Of a stretch of DNA of 54,873 bases, positions 48,660-54,873 are shown one piece after another (position 1 is the first letter of the stretch; each line of letters begins with the position of its first letter). The stretch is from IMG/VR virus record IMGVR_UViG_3300031576_000054, positions 1 to 54,873 of that record, one strand, 5' to 3'. The position numbers and the translations under genes were made by a program. Source of the DNA: a virus. The notes beneath the pieces were generated by a model. The model saw only the letters and a list, made by a program, of their open reading frames with translations. It had not been told where the DNA came from and did no database searches.

Positions 48660-48916
48660 CAGCCGCCGTTGTTCATGAACCCTTGGTCGCTCGCCCCCGG
48701 GCGCCTGGCCGCCGCCATCTGTTCGGCGAACCGCTGCATCATCACCTTCTCCATCTCGGCCATCTGTTCCTCGCTCGGCGCAGATCCGAGGACAGGCCCC
48801 ATCCGCGGCGGCGACGCGGCGCGCCGGCCGATCCAGAATCCGGCGATGAAGGCGAGGAGGAGGAACGCGAACGTCGCGGCGCCGGAGAGCGCACCGACCA
48901 TGGCGGTCTCGTTCAT
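48659..48916 (-). CDS. Single-pass membrane protein (85 aa)
   Basis: An N-terminal transmembrane helix (ALSGAATFAFLLLAFIAGFWIG) is followed by a Met/Glu-rich helix (EEQMAEMEKVMMQRFAEQMAAARR). ATGA coupling and a GGGAG SD support it. It may be a membrane-targeted virion or lysis accessory protein. Confidence 0.65.
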   Translation of the reverse strand: MNETAMVGALSGAATFAFLLLAFIAGFWIGRRAASPPRMGPVLGSAPSEEQMAEMEKVMMQRFAEQMAAARRPGASDQGFMNNGG

Positions 48917-49134
48917 TCGGCGTACTCCCGACCGGTGTTGACGTTTCGGATCGGCAGGTTCGGCTTGGGAAACTCGGCCATCTCGTCGGTCTGGATCGAG
49001 ACGTGGGGCGGCGTGTAGACCCGTTCCATCTTGCCGCCGCAGGTGCAGGCCACCGAGTCTTTCGGCTCATCCCGGATCGGACGCCATTCGTCGGCGGTCC
49101 GGCCGCAGGCGCAACGATACCCGTCACGAACCAT
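48913..49134 (-). CDS. Small zinc-ribbon protein (73 aa)
   Basis: CACG (near residue 8) and CTCGGKMERVY (near 30) form a FmdB-like zinc ribbon. The rest is Pro/Glu-rich. The ATG is in a TAATG overlap with the upstream gene. Function unknown. Confidence 0.62.
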   Translation of the reverse strand: MVRDGYRCACGRTADEWRPIRDEPKDSVACTCGGKMERVYTPPHVSIQTDEMAEFPKPNLPIRNVNTGREYAE

Positions 49135-49652
49135 TACCCGACCTCCTCGGCGGAGTAGCCGGCGGCGTAGAGCCCGACCGTGTCGGCGTTCCAGAGTTCC
49201 ATCCGGGTCAGCCGGTCCTTGACGTCCTGGCGAACGGTCTCGGGGACCGACATAACCTTCTGGGCATTGGGGTACGGCGCCTCCCAGAGCACCTTGCCTA
49301 CGATCGCGATCCCCTCCTGCCTCACGCCCCCTTCGGTCCACGGTCGCGCGTGGAGTTGGCTGGCGTCCTCGATGTAGACGGGAAACCGCTTGGTCGGGGG
49401 CTCCCCGGTCCACCGGACGACTTCGACCGGCGTGTACTCATCGACCGGCTTGGTGCAGAACGGGCAGCGAACCAGCACCTCGTGGGCCGGGCTGCGCTTC
49501 CGCAACTTGTCGCGCTCATCCACCAAGAGCTTCCGCAACTTGGGGTCGGCCTTGACGTGGTCGCAGTCCTCGAGCGGCTTCCGCAAGACCTTGAGGCAGT
49601 CGGCGACCCGCACCGGGACTCCGTAAACCAGCGCAACCATCGACATCGACAT
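49134..49652 (-). CDS. Hypothetical protein with CxxC motif (172 aa)
   Basis: The product has a helical first half (PLEDCDHVKADPKLRKLLVDERDKLRKR) and CPFCTKP at 63-69, then a beta-rich second half. It lies just after the terminase, like small packaging accessory proteins. The ATG follows AGGAG. Confidence 0.62.
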   Translation of the reverse strand: MSMSMVALVYGVPVRVADCLKVLRKPLEDCDHVKADPKLRKLLVDERDKLRKRSPAHEVLVRCPFCTKPVDEYTPVEVVRWTGEPPTKRFPVYIEDASQLHARPWTEGGVRQEGIAIVGKVLWEAPYPNAQKVMSVPETVRQDVKDRLTRMELWNADTVGLYAAGYSAEEVG

Positions 49653-49671
49653 CGGGATTCTCCTATCCGGC

Positions 49672-51297
49672 CTACCCAGGCCATCTCTCTGTTACATTCC
49701 GATCGGCCTCCGAGTCAAGAGGATTCAGCTTGTCGAGGTCGATGAACGTCTCGGAGTTCCGGTCGCCCCCCATCCGGACCGGCTCCTGGGGCCCGAACAC
49801 ATCGGACGGTTGGAGTTCGTAAACCGGTCCTTCGTGGGGCATCGGCACGCCGGACTCGTTCTCGACCAGCCAGCGGATTGCGGTCGCCATGACGTCCGGC
49901 ACGTCGTCGCCCCGGCACGCCGGGTAAGCGCAGAACTTCATCAGGGCCGACTCGGGCACGGCCGTCGTGACCAGGAGATCGCCGCGGCTGACGTACGGCA
50001 CGATCGATTCGATGCGGTCCTCCTTGGGGATCGAGATTTCCTGGCGGATCGGCCGGATCGGCAGACGCCCCATGCCGGCACGCGCGGCCTCTCGTTCGAC
50101 CGCGGCGAGCAGGTCCTCCGCGCGGTTGGACTCGGGCAAGAGATACGACGGCAGCCACCTCTGGTAGAACGCCAGCGTCCGCGCGATCCTCTGGTTCGGA
50201 TCCCATCGGCCGTGCTCGGCGTCCAGCCAGACGAACTTTCCCTTTCGTTCGCCCGACCGGTAGAGCCCGACCGCCACGATCGCAGTCTCGTCGGCGGTGT
50301 CGGACGTCGTCGAGGCCGGATCGACCGCCATGACGATGAGGAGGTCGCGCGGCCTGGCGCGCGGCTGGACCGGATCGACCAAGCAGCTCTGGGCCCGGAG
50401 GGTGGCGATCGGGAACCACGCCTCGGAGTCGGGCACGTCCTGCATCAGGTAGTCCCGACCGAAGAGGATGGGCCCCATCTCGCGCTGCTGGTCGCGGAGG
50501 AAGTCGCGTGGGCATCGTTCGGGCCACAGGACCTCGCAATCCGAATCGTCGAGCGAGCCCTTCCGGACGCAGGAAAAAATCCGCGCGAGCCAGCCATCCC
50601 GCGGGGCGCGGTCGCGACCGTTGCCGGCGTACAGCGACACGAGGCTGTCGGGATGGACGAGCGTACCGTCGAGGACGATCTGGGTGTCCTTGCGGCGGGC
50701 GCCGATGGCGGTCTGACGCCACCACTCATCAAGGTCCCGGCAAAGCGACGCGCTGCGGCACTGCTTGATGTCCTGTGGGTCGTCGAACACCAAACGGTCG
50801 GGGTGCTCGCCCAAAACCTCGCCGCCAATCGGACGCGCCAGGATCGTGACCGACCGACCGCCGACGTCGAAGTTGATCTCCTCCTTCTCCATCCACGGGC
50901 TGCGCGGCGTAATCGAGTACAGCTTCGCCAAGAGCGGGTTGTCGGTAATCTCGCGGCCGACCCGGATCAGCCACTTCCCGGCCGCCGATTCGGTGCGCTG
51001 GAGTAGGAGCGGTCGATTCTTGCGGCCGTTCAGCGTCTCGAAGAGGACGAGCACGACGTTGAACAGCGTGGACTTGGCGTGGTCACGGGCGACGGCCGCG
51101 ACGAGCTTCGGGTTGTCCAGCGCATCCTGGGCCAGGACATAGTGGCACTGGGCGGGGGGAGTCAGGCAGTGGCGCGGCAGGTACGCGGCACCCCAATCGA
51201 CGGGGCTCTTGACGACGCGGTCGCGGTAGGTCTTGGCGTGCCGGTCCCAGTCGATCGCGCGTTCAGGGTCGTACGTGAGGCCCGTTTTAACTTCCAT
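49672..51297 (-). CDS. terL: Terminase large subunit (541 aa)
   Basis: This packaging motor has a Walker A variant VARDHAKST (69-77), a Walker B motif RLVFDD (168-173) and a nuclease domain with VMAVDPAST (around 325) and later conserved acidic residues (VESIVPYVSRGD and DVPDVMATAIRWL). It would translocate and cut the genome at the portal. The ATG at 51297 overlaps the upstream gene by 11 bases; ATG 51306 is an alternative. Confidence 0.88.
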   Translation of the reverse strand: MEVKTGLTYDPERAIDWDRHAKTYRDRVVKSPVDWGAAYLPRHCLTPPAQCHYVLAQDALDNPKLVAAVARDHAKSTLFNVVLVLFETLNGRKNRPLLLQRTESAAGKWLIRVGREITDNPLLAKLYSITPRSPWMEKEEINFDVGGRSVTILARPIGGEVLGEHPDRLVFDDPQDIKQCRSASLCRDLDEWWRQTAIGARRKDTQIVLDGTLVHPDSLVSLYAGNGRDRAPRDGWLARIFSCVRKGSLDDSDCEVLWPERCPRDFLRDQQREMGPILFGRDYLMQDVPDSEAWFPIATLRAQSCLVDPVQPRARPRDLLIVMAVDPASTTSDTADETAIVAVGLYRSGERKGKFVWLDAEHGRWDPNQRIARTLAFYQRWLPSYLLPESNRAEDLLAAVEREAARAGMGRLPIRPIRQEISIPKEDRIESIVPYVSRGDLLVTTAVPESALMKFCAYPACRGDDVPDVMATAIRWLVENESGVPMPHEGPVYELQPSDVFGPQEPVRMGGDRNSETFIDLDKLNPLDSEADRNVTERWPG

Positions 51298-51988
51298 CAG
51301 GCGCATCCAGCAGGGGCGGCCGTTTGCCCGCGGTCGCAAGCCAGTTGTCGAAGCCCTGATCGAACGCCTTGGTGACCTCGCTCGCGGGCACCACGACTTT
51401 CAGGACCTGCGCGCGCGTGTCGATCTTCTTGACGGCGTCGCCCATCAGGTCGGTCAGGAGTTTGATCGCGTCCTGGCGGATCCCGTGGACGTTCGTGTTC
51501 TCAATCTGCCACAGGCAAATCTGGATCCGCCAGTCCTTTGACCCGGCGACGAATCCGCGCGCAGGCAGGCCGCGGACGTAGTCGCGGAGCCTTTTCTGGT
51601 ACGACCGCTCCTTCTCGTAACGGGCCGGGTCCTGGATCTTGAGTCCGAGCCACCGGCGCGCCGTCCAGTATCCGTACTTTTGTGAGCACTCGTCGAGAAA
51701 TTGCCGGAGCGTCTGGCCGTTCTGGTCCGTGAACTCATCCAGACGGCCATCGGAAATCACCTTGTCGGTGAGTTCGCTGGTCGCCGCCTGACCGTCCGGG
51801 CCCCTGGTGTCGCTGTAGATCATGCTGTCGGTCTGGCCCATGCAGGGCTCGCCGGCTTGGTCGGCCAGGATGCGCGACGCGACCGCTTCGTAACGAGACT
51901 TCGCGGTTCCGGGCGGATTGGGCGGACGGGCGACCGATTCACCGACGGGCGGGCTGTCGGTCGGTTCGAGGCTGACGTCGGAACTCAA
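51287..51988 (-). CDS. Probable terminase small subunit, TTG start (233 aa)
   Basis: A TTG start with AAGGAG upstream. The product has a disordered N-terminus (about 40 residues), then a helical part (ELTDKVISDGRLDEFTDQNGQ; QFLDECSQKYGYWTARRWLGL) and another helix set (IKLLTDLMGDAVKKIDTRAQVLKVVVP). Position and helical content suit a terminase small subunit that recognises the packaging site. Not certain. Confidence 0.6.
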   Translation of the reverse strand: MSSDVSLEPTDSPPVGESVARPPNPPGTAKSRYEAVASRILADQAGEPCMGQTDSMIYSDTRGPDGQAATSELTDKVISDGRLDEFTDQNGQTLRQFLDECSQKYGYWTARRWLGLKIQDPARYEKERSYQKRLRDYVRGLPARGFVAGSKDWRIQICLWQIENTNVHGIRQDAIKLLTDLMGDAVKKIDTRAQVLKVVVPASEVTKAFDQGFDNWLATAGKRPPLLDAPDGS

Positions 51989-52235
51989 GAACCATCTCCT
52001 TCGGGCCGATCTTCTGGTCCAGGCGACAGAAGAGACCGAGCATCAGGATCCCACCCGTGATCTTGTCCCGGAAGCGCTTGATCGCCGGCAAGGCGCACCA
52101 CGCTTCGAAGATGGGCACCCACAGGTCATAGCCGAGGCGCGCTGGCGTGAGTCGATGGTTCTCGGGGTAGTGGCCCGAGAGCGACGCGGACCACAGCCGC
52201 TCCGCGACAAACGCCGCCGCTTCGTCCAGCGTCAC
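51939..52235 (-). CDS. Hypothetical protein, GTG start (98 aa)
   Basis: The GTG follows GGAG and overlaps the previous stop (GTGA). The product is helical with cysteines and tryptophans (DLWVPIFEAWCALPAIKRF; ILMLGLFCRLDQKIG). Its end overlaps the terminase-small-subunit start by about 50 bases. Its role is unknown. Confidence 0.6.
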   Translation of the reverse strand: MTLDEAAAFVAERLWSASLSGHYPENHRLTPARLGYDLWVPIFEAWCALPAIKRFRDKITGGILMLGLFCRLDQKIGPKEMVLEFRRQPRTDRQPARR

Positions 52236-52792
52236 GACGGAGACTCCGACTTCTTCGTCGGCTTGGAGTTGATGTCGTCGATCATCGCCGGCAGAACATG
52301 CCGCGCGACGATTTGACCGGCCTGCTCCATGGTCATGGGTCCGGGCTTTTTCGCTATCTTGTCGAAAAGCGCCGTCCGAGCCTTGAAGTTTTCCACCAAG
52401 GGAGGCACGAGGCACTCCGCCGCGATCTTGGAGACCGTCGCGAGATCCAGGACGCCGACCTTGTGGAACGCGATCGCGCCGTCCTTCGAGATCGACGCGC
52501 GACGGACCTCGAGGTTCCACTCCTCACCGCTGCGCGTCCACGACTGGATCTCGAAGATCCGCAGGCCTGCTTCCTTTTCCTCGTCGCCTTCCAGCCACGC
52601 GCGGATGAACTTCGCGCGCTGCGAGGCCGCAAGCAACGCGACCTCCGCCAGCTCGTCGGTCGAGACGACCATGACGACGACGGTCTCGCCCCGGCGAAAG
52701 GCCAAGAACAGCGGGCCGGTCAGCGGCTCGACCGTGTAGCCCTGGTCGGTCATGACGTGCCGGGCTCGGTCAAGCGCGCTGTTGTCGGCCAT
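52232..52792 (-). CDS. Hypothetical protein (186 aa)
   Basis: The ATG follows AGGAGG. The first half is beta-rich (FLAFRRGETVVVMVVSTDELAEVALLAAS; GLRIFEIQSW) and the second helical, with a Lys/Ser-rich end. It may be an early packaging or host-interaction gene. No family was recognised. Confidence 0.65.
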   Translation of the reverse strand: MADNSALDRARHVMTDQGYTVEPLTGPLFLAFRRGETVVVMVVSTDELAEVALLAASQRAKFIRAWLEGDEEKEAGLRIFEIQSWTRSGEEWNLEVRRASISKDGAIAFHKVGVLDLATVSKIAAECLVPPLVENFKARTALFDKIAKKPGPMTMEQAGQIVARHVLPAMIDDINSKPTKKSESPS

Positions 52793-52801
52793 GGCGGCCT
52801 C

Positions 52802-53170
52802 CTACGTGCACAGGATTCGGACCGGGACATCGGACGTCGGGCTCACGATTCCAGCGGTTCCGCCGACCGTGACGGTGGCGAACGAAAGGGCGGTTCCGAA
52901 AAGCGTGCCGGCCAACCCCAGCGTGTGGACCGTGCGCTTCGCGGCCTCCGTCATCAGCACGAAGTCGGGCACGCTCGTCCCGATCACCGGGGCCGCCGCA
53001 TTGTAGAGCTTGGTATACGAGGGGGCCACGTTGGCCGTGTTATCCACGTCCACTTGGAACACCGTCGAGCCGGCGCCGCGGACGTTGTTCTCGCCGGTCG
53101 CGTCGGAGTCCAGGTCGGTCACGATCGCGGCGCCGATCGGGTTGGACAGCGGAGTCGTCGTCACGGCCAT
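52802..53170 (-). CDS. Beta-rich small protein (122 aa)
   Basis: The ATG follows AGGAG. The product is mostly beta (STVFQVDVDNTANVAPSY; VHTLGLAGTLFGTALSFATVTVGGTAG) with a hydrophobic end. It is probably a structural accessory. No family was recognised. Confidence 0.6.
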   Translation of the reverse strand: MAVTTTPLSNPIGAAIVTDLDSDATGENNVRGAGSTVFQVDVDNTANVAPSYTKLYNAAAPVIGTSVPDFVLMTEAAKRTVHTLGLAGTLFGTALSFATVTVGGTAGIVSPTSDVPVRILCT

Positions 53171-53236
53171 GCCGGGTGCTCCTTACACGTTCGAACGGAC
53201 GCGATCCTTCGGCTCGTCGGGCTCCTGCGGGCTCTT

Positions 53237-53353
53237 CTACTCCGCCGGCGGCTTCGTGTCAAGCCCGGGCCGCGGGTCGTCGCGCAGCAACAACTCCTCA
53301 CACACCGGGCAAGTCCTCCACCTCGGCGATCGCCACCCGCCGCCCCACGTCAT
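53237..53353 (-). CDS. Mini-gene with a CPVC motif (38 aa)
   Basis: A 38-residue frame starts inside the end of the gene at 53298 and holds RTCPVCEELLLRDD, a zinc-knuckle-like segment, then LDTKPPAE. There is no clear SD. The composition looks protein-like, but this is uncertain. Confidence 0.35.
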   Translation of the reverse strand: MTWGGGWRSPRWRTCPVCEELLLRDDPRPGLDTKPPAE

Positions 53354-53522
53354 GCCGCACTACGCGCCCGACGACAAGGACGATCTCCCCAACTCGGGTC
53401 GGCGCCCACAGCCGGTCACCGCGGTAGACCGGGTCGCCCACCACAGGCTTCCGTCGCTCGACCACGGGCTCTCCGGCAAAACCCGACCGGATCGTCGTCA
53501 GCCGAAACTCAACCGTTCGCAT
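53298..53522 (-). CDS. Small beta-rich protein (74 aa)
   Basis: The ATG follows GGAAGG. The product is a small beta barrel pattern (TVEFRLTTIRSGF; KPVVGDPVYRGDRLWAPTRVGEIVLVVGRVVRHDVGRRVAIAEVEDL split into strands). It resembles KOW/SH3-like phage proteins. Its function is unknown. Confidence 0.6.
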   Translation of the reverse strand: MRTVEFRLTTIRSGFAGEPVVERRKPVVGDPVYRGDRLWAPTRVGEIVLVVGRVVRHDVGRRVAIAEVEDLPGV

Positions 53523-53592
53523 CGCCTTCCACTCTCCCGTCAAACCACGCCAAGATAGCCGAAGATCCGCGCCTCCGCTTCGTCCCAAATCC

Positions 53593-53700
53593 TCACACCC
53601 ACCCCCGCACCCACACCGACCAAGGCCGCAAACAGCGAGTCACGTCCCCGGTCGCGAACGACTCCTGGTACGCAAGCGCATTGCGCAGCCGGCAACTCAC
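53593..53700 (-). CDS. Mini-gene, GTG start (35 aa)
   Basis: A GTGA overlap with the previous stop gives a 35-residue reading frame rich in Arg, Trp and Cys (LRNALAYQESFATGDV; RCLRPWSVWVRGW). A competing frame from TTG 53695 to 53540 (51 residues) ends nearer the next gene. Third-position GC favours the first option. Confidence 0.35.
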   Translation of the reverse strand: MSCRLRNALAYQESFATGDVTRCLRPWSVWVRGWV

Positions 53701-54113
53701 GCCCCGTACTCCCCGTCGTCGTCCCCCTCGACCGCCACCCCAAGAAACATCACCCCACCCTTCTCCGCGTACCGCAACTTCCTCAAGTCCACCTCCCCCG
53801 CCTCCTTCATCTTCCCCCGCATCCACCGCACCAGCACCGCCAACACCTTCGGCTTCACCCACACCCGCCGCACCTTCCCGGGCCCGAGGCGCAGGACCTG
53901 CCCAAGAACCCACTCCCCGAACGCTTTCACCGCCTCGACGTCCGCCCCGGTCGCCTCCCCCACGGCATCCGCAGCCCACTCGCCAAGCTGATCCTCGAGC
54001 CCGCGCCAACGCTCGACCACCTGCCCGGCCCGCGCCGCCCTCTCCACCTCAAAACCCGCAGCGTCCGCCTCGTTCATCGCCCTCAACTGCGCCTGCGTCC
54101 GGAAGCGACCCAT
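53697..54113 (-). CDS. Hypothetical helical protein (138 aa)
   Basis: The product is helical (AMNEADAAGFEVERAARAGQVVERW; EAVKAFGEWVLGQVLRL) with a basic middle and an acidic end. The ATG has GGAG far upstream (11 bases). It may be a regulator or a packaging accessory. No family was recognised. Confidence 0.62.
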   Translation of the reverse strand: MGRFRTQAQLRAMNEADAAGFEVERAARAGQVVERWRGLEDQLGEWAADAVGEATGADVEAVKAFGEWVLGQVLRLGPGKVRRVWVKPKVLAVLVRWMRGKMKEAGEVDLRKLRYAEKGGVMFLGVAVEGDDDGEYGA

Positions 54114-54118
54114 CGCGC

Positions 54119-54274
54119 TTACGCTCCGACGCCGTTGCCGACCAGCCGCCCAACCATCGAGAGCAACAGGTCGCGAAAAGGAACGGGCGTGGCATCGCGC
54201 CTCTCGTCCCAGGGATCCACGTCGGGCAGCCCGAAGTAGACCCCGTTCGTCTCAACAAACAGCGCAGCGATCAC
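54119..54274 (-). CDS. Truncated member of a conserved phage family (51 aa)
   Basis: The N-terminus, ALFVETNGVYFGLPDVDPWDE, with GTG start after GAGG, matches a phage family that I recall as continuing after this point with a KYAGPHPVVAHPPC segment. Here it diverges after DERRDA and stops at 51 residues. It is either a natural short form or a decayed gene. The function of the family is unknown. Confidence 0.55.
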   Translation of the reverse strand: MIAALFVETNGVYFGLPDVDPWDERRDATPVPFRDLLLSMVGRLVGNGVGA

Positions 54275-54278
54275 CCTG

Positions 54279-54482
54279 TCACCTCGCCACCTCAACCGGA
54301 TCCGCCACCACAACCGAGTACCCCGCCGCCTTCGCCCCAGCCTCCATCAGCATCCGCGCCACCGTCGCCCTCGTCGGTCGCCACCCTCCCTCCCTCCGCT
54401 TCTCCCTCTCCGCCTCCAGCACTCGCAGCATCCCCGCGCTCACCCTCACCCCAACCTGCCCCGCATCCCTCTTCTCACTCAT
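54279..54482 (-). CDS. Ribbon-helix-helix regulator, first gene of the late module
   Basis: This 67-residue protein has a short strand (QVGVRVS) and two helices (GMLRVLEAEREKR; TRATVARMLMEAGAKA), the pattern of ribbon-helix-helix DNA-binding proteins. The ATG at 54482 follows GAGGAGAGAGGGG. The promoter at 54510-54538 overlaps a CCAAT/ATTGG inverted repeat, so autoregulation is likely. Confidence 0.7.
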   Translation of the reverse strand: MSEKRDAGQVGVRVSAGMLRVLEAEREKRREGGWRPTRATVARMLMEAGAKAAGYSVVVADPVEVAR

Positions 54483-54509
54483 CCCCTCTCTCCTCAACAG
54501 ACGCTACCA

Positions 54510-54538
54510 ATAATAACATTGGGATTGTCCGATGTCAA
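54510..54538 (-). promoter_or_regulatory. Late promoter TTGACA-N17-TATTAT with an operator
   Basis: The -35 is TTGACA (54533-54538) and the -10 is TATTAT (54510-54515), with a 17-base spacer. The inverted repeat CCAATAATAACATTGG (54507-54522) covers the -10. It would drive the ribbon-helix-helix gene and, unless others exist, much of the late module. Confidence 0.75.
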
Positions 54539-54708
54539 GGCGAAAGTTGCCGGGATTCGGGCTCCCGGGCAGGCCTCTTCTTCGGAGTCCGGGCGATCGC
54601 GGGCCCTGCTCCATGCGCCGGTTCACGGCCGCTTCGATCACCAGCCACCGCGCTGACCTCCTGCGCGGTAAACTTCCTGAAAAAAAAATCAACCGCGTGT
54701 GGAGACAA
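54535..54708 (-). pseudogene. Frame-disrupted HTH_17/excisionase-like gene at the genome join
   Basis: One frame reads FTAQEVSAVAG and another, one base away, continues RWLVIEAAVNRRMEQG; together they resemble the start of an HTH_17/MerR-like excisionase or regulator (TxQEVxxxxGVxxxTVxRxxxxG). A single indel near the GGCTGGTGATC tract would restore it. Both terminal copies share the same sequence there, so it may be real decay, but the A-run and C-run differences show that this region is error-prone. Confidence 0.35.
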
Positions 54709-54873
54709 TGATGTTACGCGTGGGAGCGGCTGACCTGGTGCCGCCTTTGGACCGCCCCCGGGGGTCTGGGAATGCACGTTTTGTAGTGGAGCCGTGCATT
54801 CGCCCGTTCCGGCACCTGGACCTACGGGCTATGTAGCCCGCGCGGCTCCTACTGTGCGGGTGCGCCTGCGGAG
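54604..54873. repeat. Right copy of the terminal redundancy
   Basis: This is the same 270-base sequence as 1-270, with one substitution and two homopolymer length differences. It joins the late module to the control region, so minus-strand transcription starting near 450-570 would run across the join into the genes ending near 54.5 kb. Confidence 0.93.

Noticed and set aside
1-54873. tRNA genes and CRISPR arrays
   Set aside because: No tRNA-like cloverleaf and no regularly spaced repeats with unique spacers were seen by eye; a tRNAscan run would be decisive.

Overview
This window looks like an essentially complete genome of a temperate, short-tailed (podovirus-like) double-stranded DNA phage. 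It is GC-rich, with strong GGAGG-type Shine-Dalgarno (SD) sites, frequent GTG starts and some TTG starts, so a GC-rich bacterial host is likely; the species cannot be told from the sequence. The first 270 bases recur at the right end (54604-54873) with one substitution and two compensating homopolymer length differences. The contig is therefore terminally redundant, either as a circular or headful assembly or as a true direct terminal repeat. The genome is about 54.6 kb without the overlap.

Layout. (1) 1-798 is a non-coding control region with strong inverted repeats, a 21-22 bp periodic TTACC array and leftward promoter-like sequences. (2) 799-4964, plus strand: about eleven small accessory genes, mostly coupled by ATGA or GTGA overlaps, ending in a ribbon-helix-helix protein and a tyrosine integrase. 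(3) 4927-19493, minus strand: the early and replication module. In transcription order it runs from a leaderless zinc-ribbon gene through a RecE-like exonuclease, a Sak4-like ATPase, a long chain of small coupled genes, an MmcB-like nuclease, a RusA-like resolvase, a DUF5662 protein, a DNA methyltransferase, a replication initiator, a T7 gp4-like primase-helicase, a PD-(D/E)XK nuclease and a small helix-turn-helix protein. (4) 19500-19580: an intrinsic terminator for the late genes lies directly upstream of the promoter for module 3. (5) 19600-54482, minus strand: the late module, again in transcription order. It holds a ribbon-helix-helix regulator, small genes, terminase subunits, portal, a strong terminator-like hairpin, scaffold, major capsid protein, decoration proteins, a DUF115/MptE-like protein, a connector, a P22 gp10-like tail-needle or stabilisation protein, three internal virion proteins, a giant 2485-residue protein with an SF2 helicase core, a beta-helix tail spike, a LamG protein, small membrane proteins, a free-standing HNH endonuclease, a lipoprotein and a final small gene.

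How it works together. The plus-strand block and the integrase point to lysogeny. The recombination and replication genes would supply strand processing, annealing and replisome loading, but no DNA polymerase is visible, so the host enzyme is presumably used. The absence of a tape-measure gene and of a tail tube or sheath, together with large internal proteins downstream of the capsid genes, supports a podovirus whose giant proteins are packaged and ejected with the DNA. No convincing endolysin was recognised. Likely lysis or envelope genes are the small membrane proteins at 21160-21536 and 22026-22343 and the lipoprotein at 19842-20396.

All functional names are from motif recognition by eye. 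No similarity search was run.
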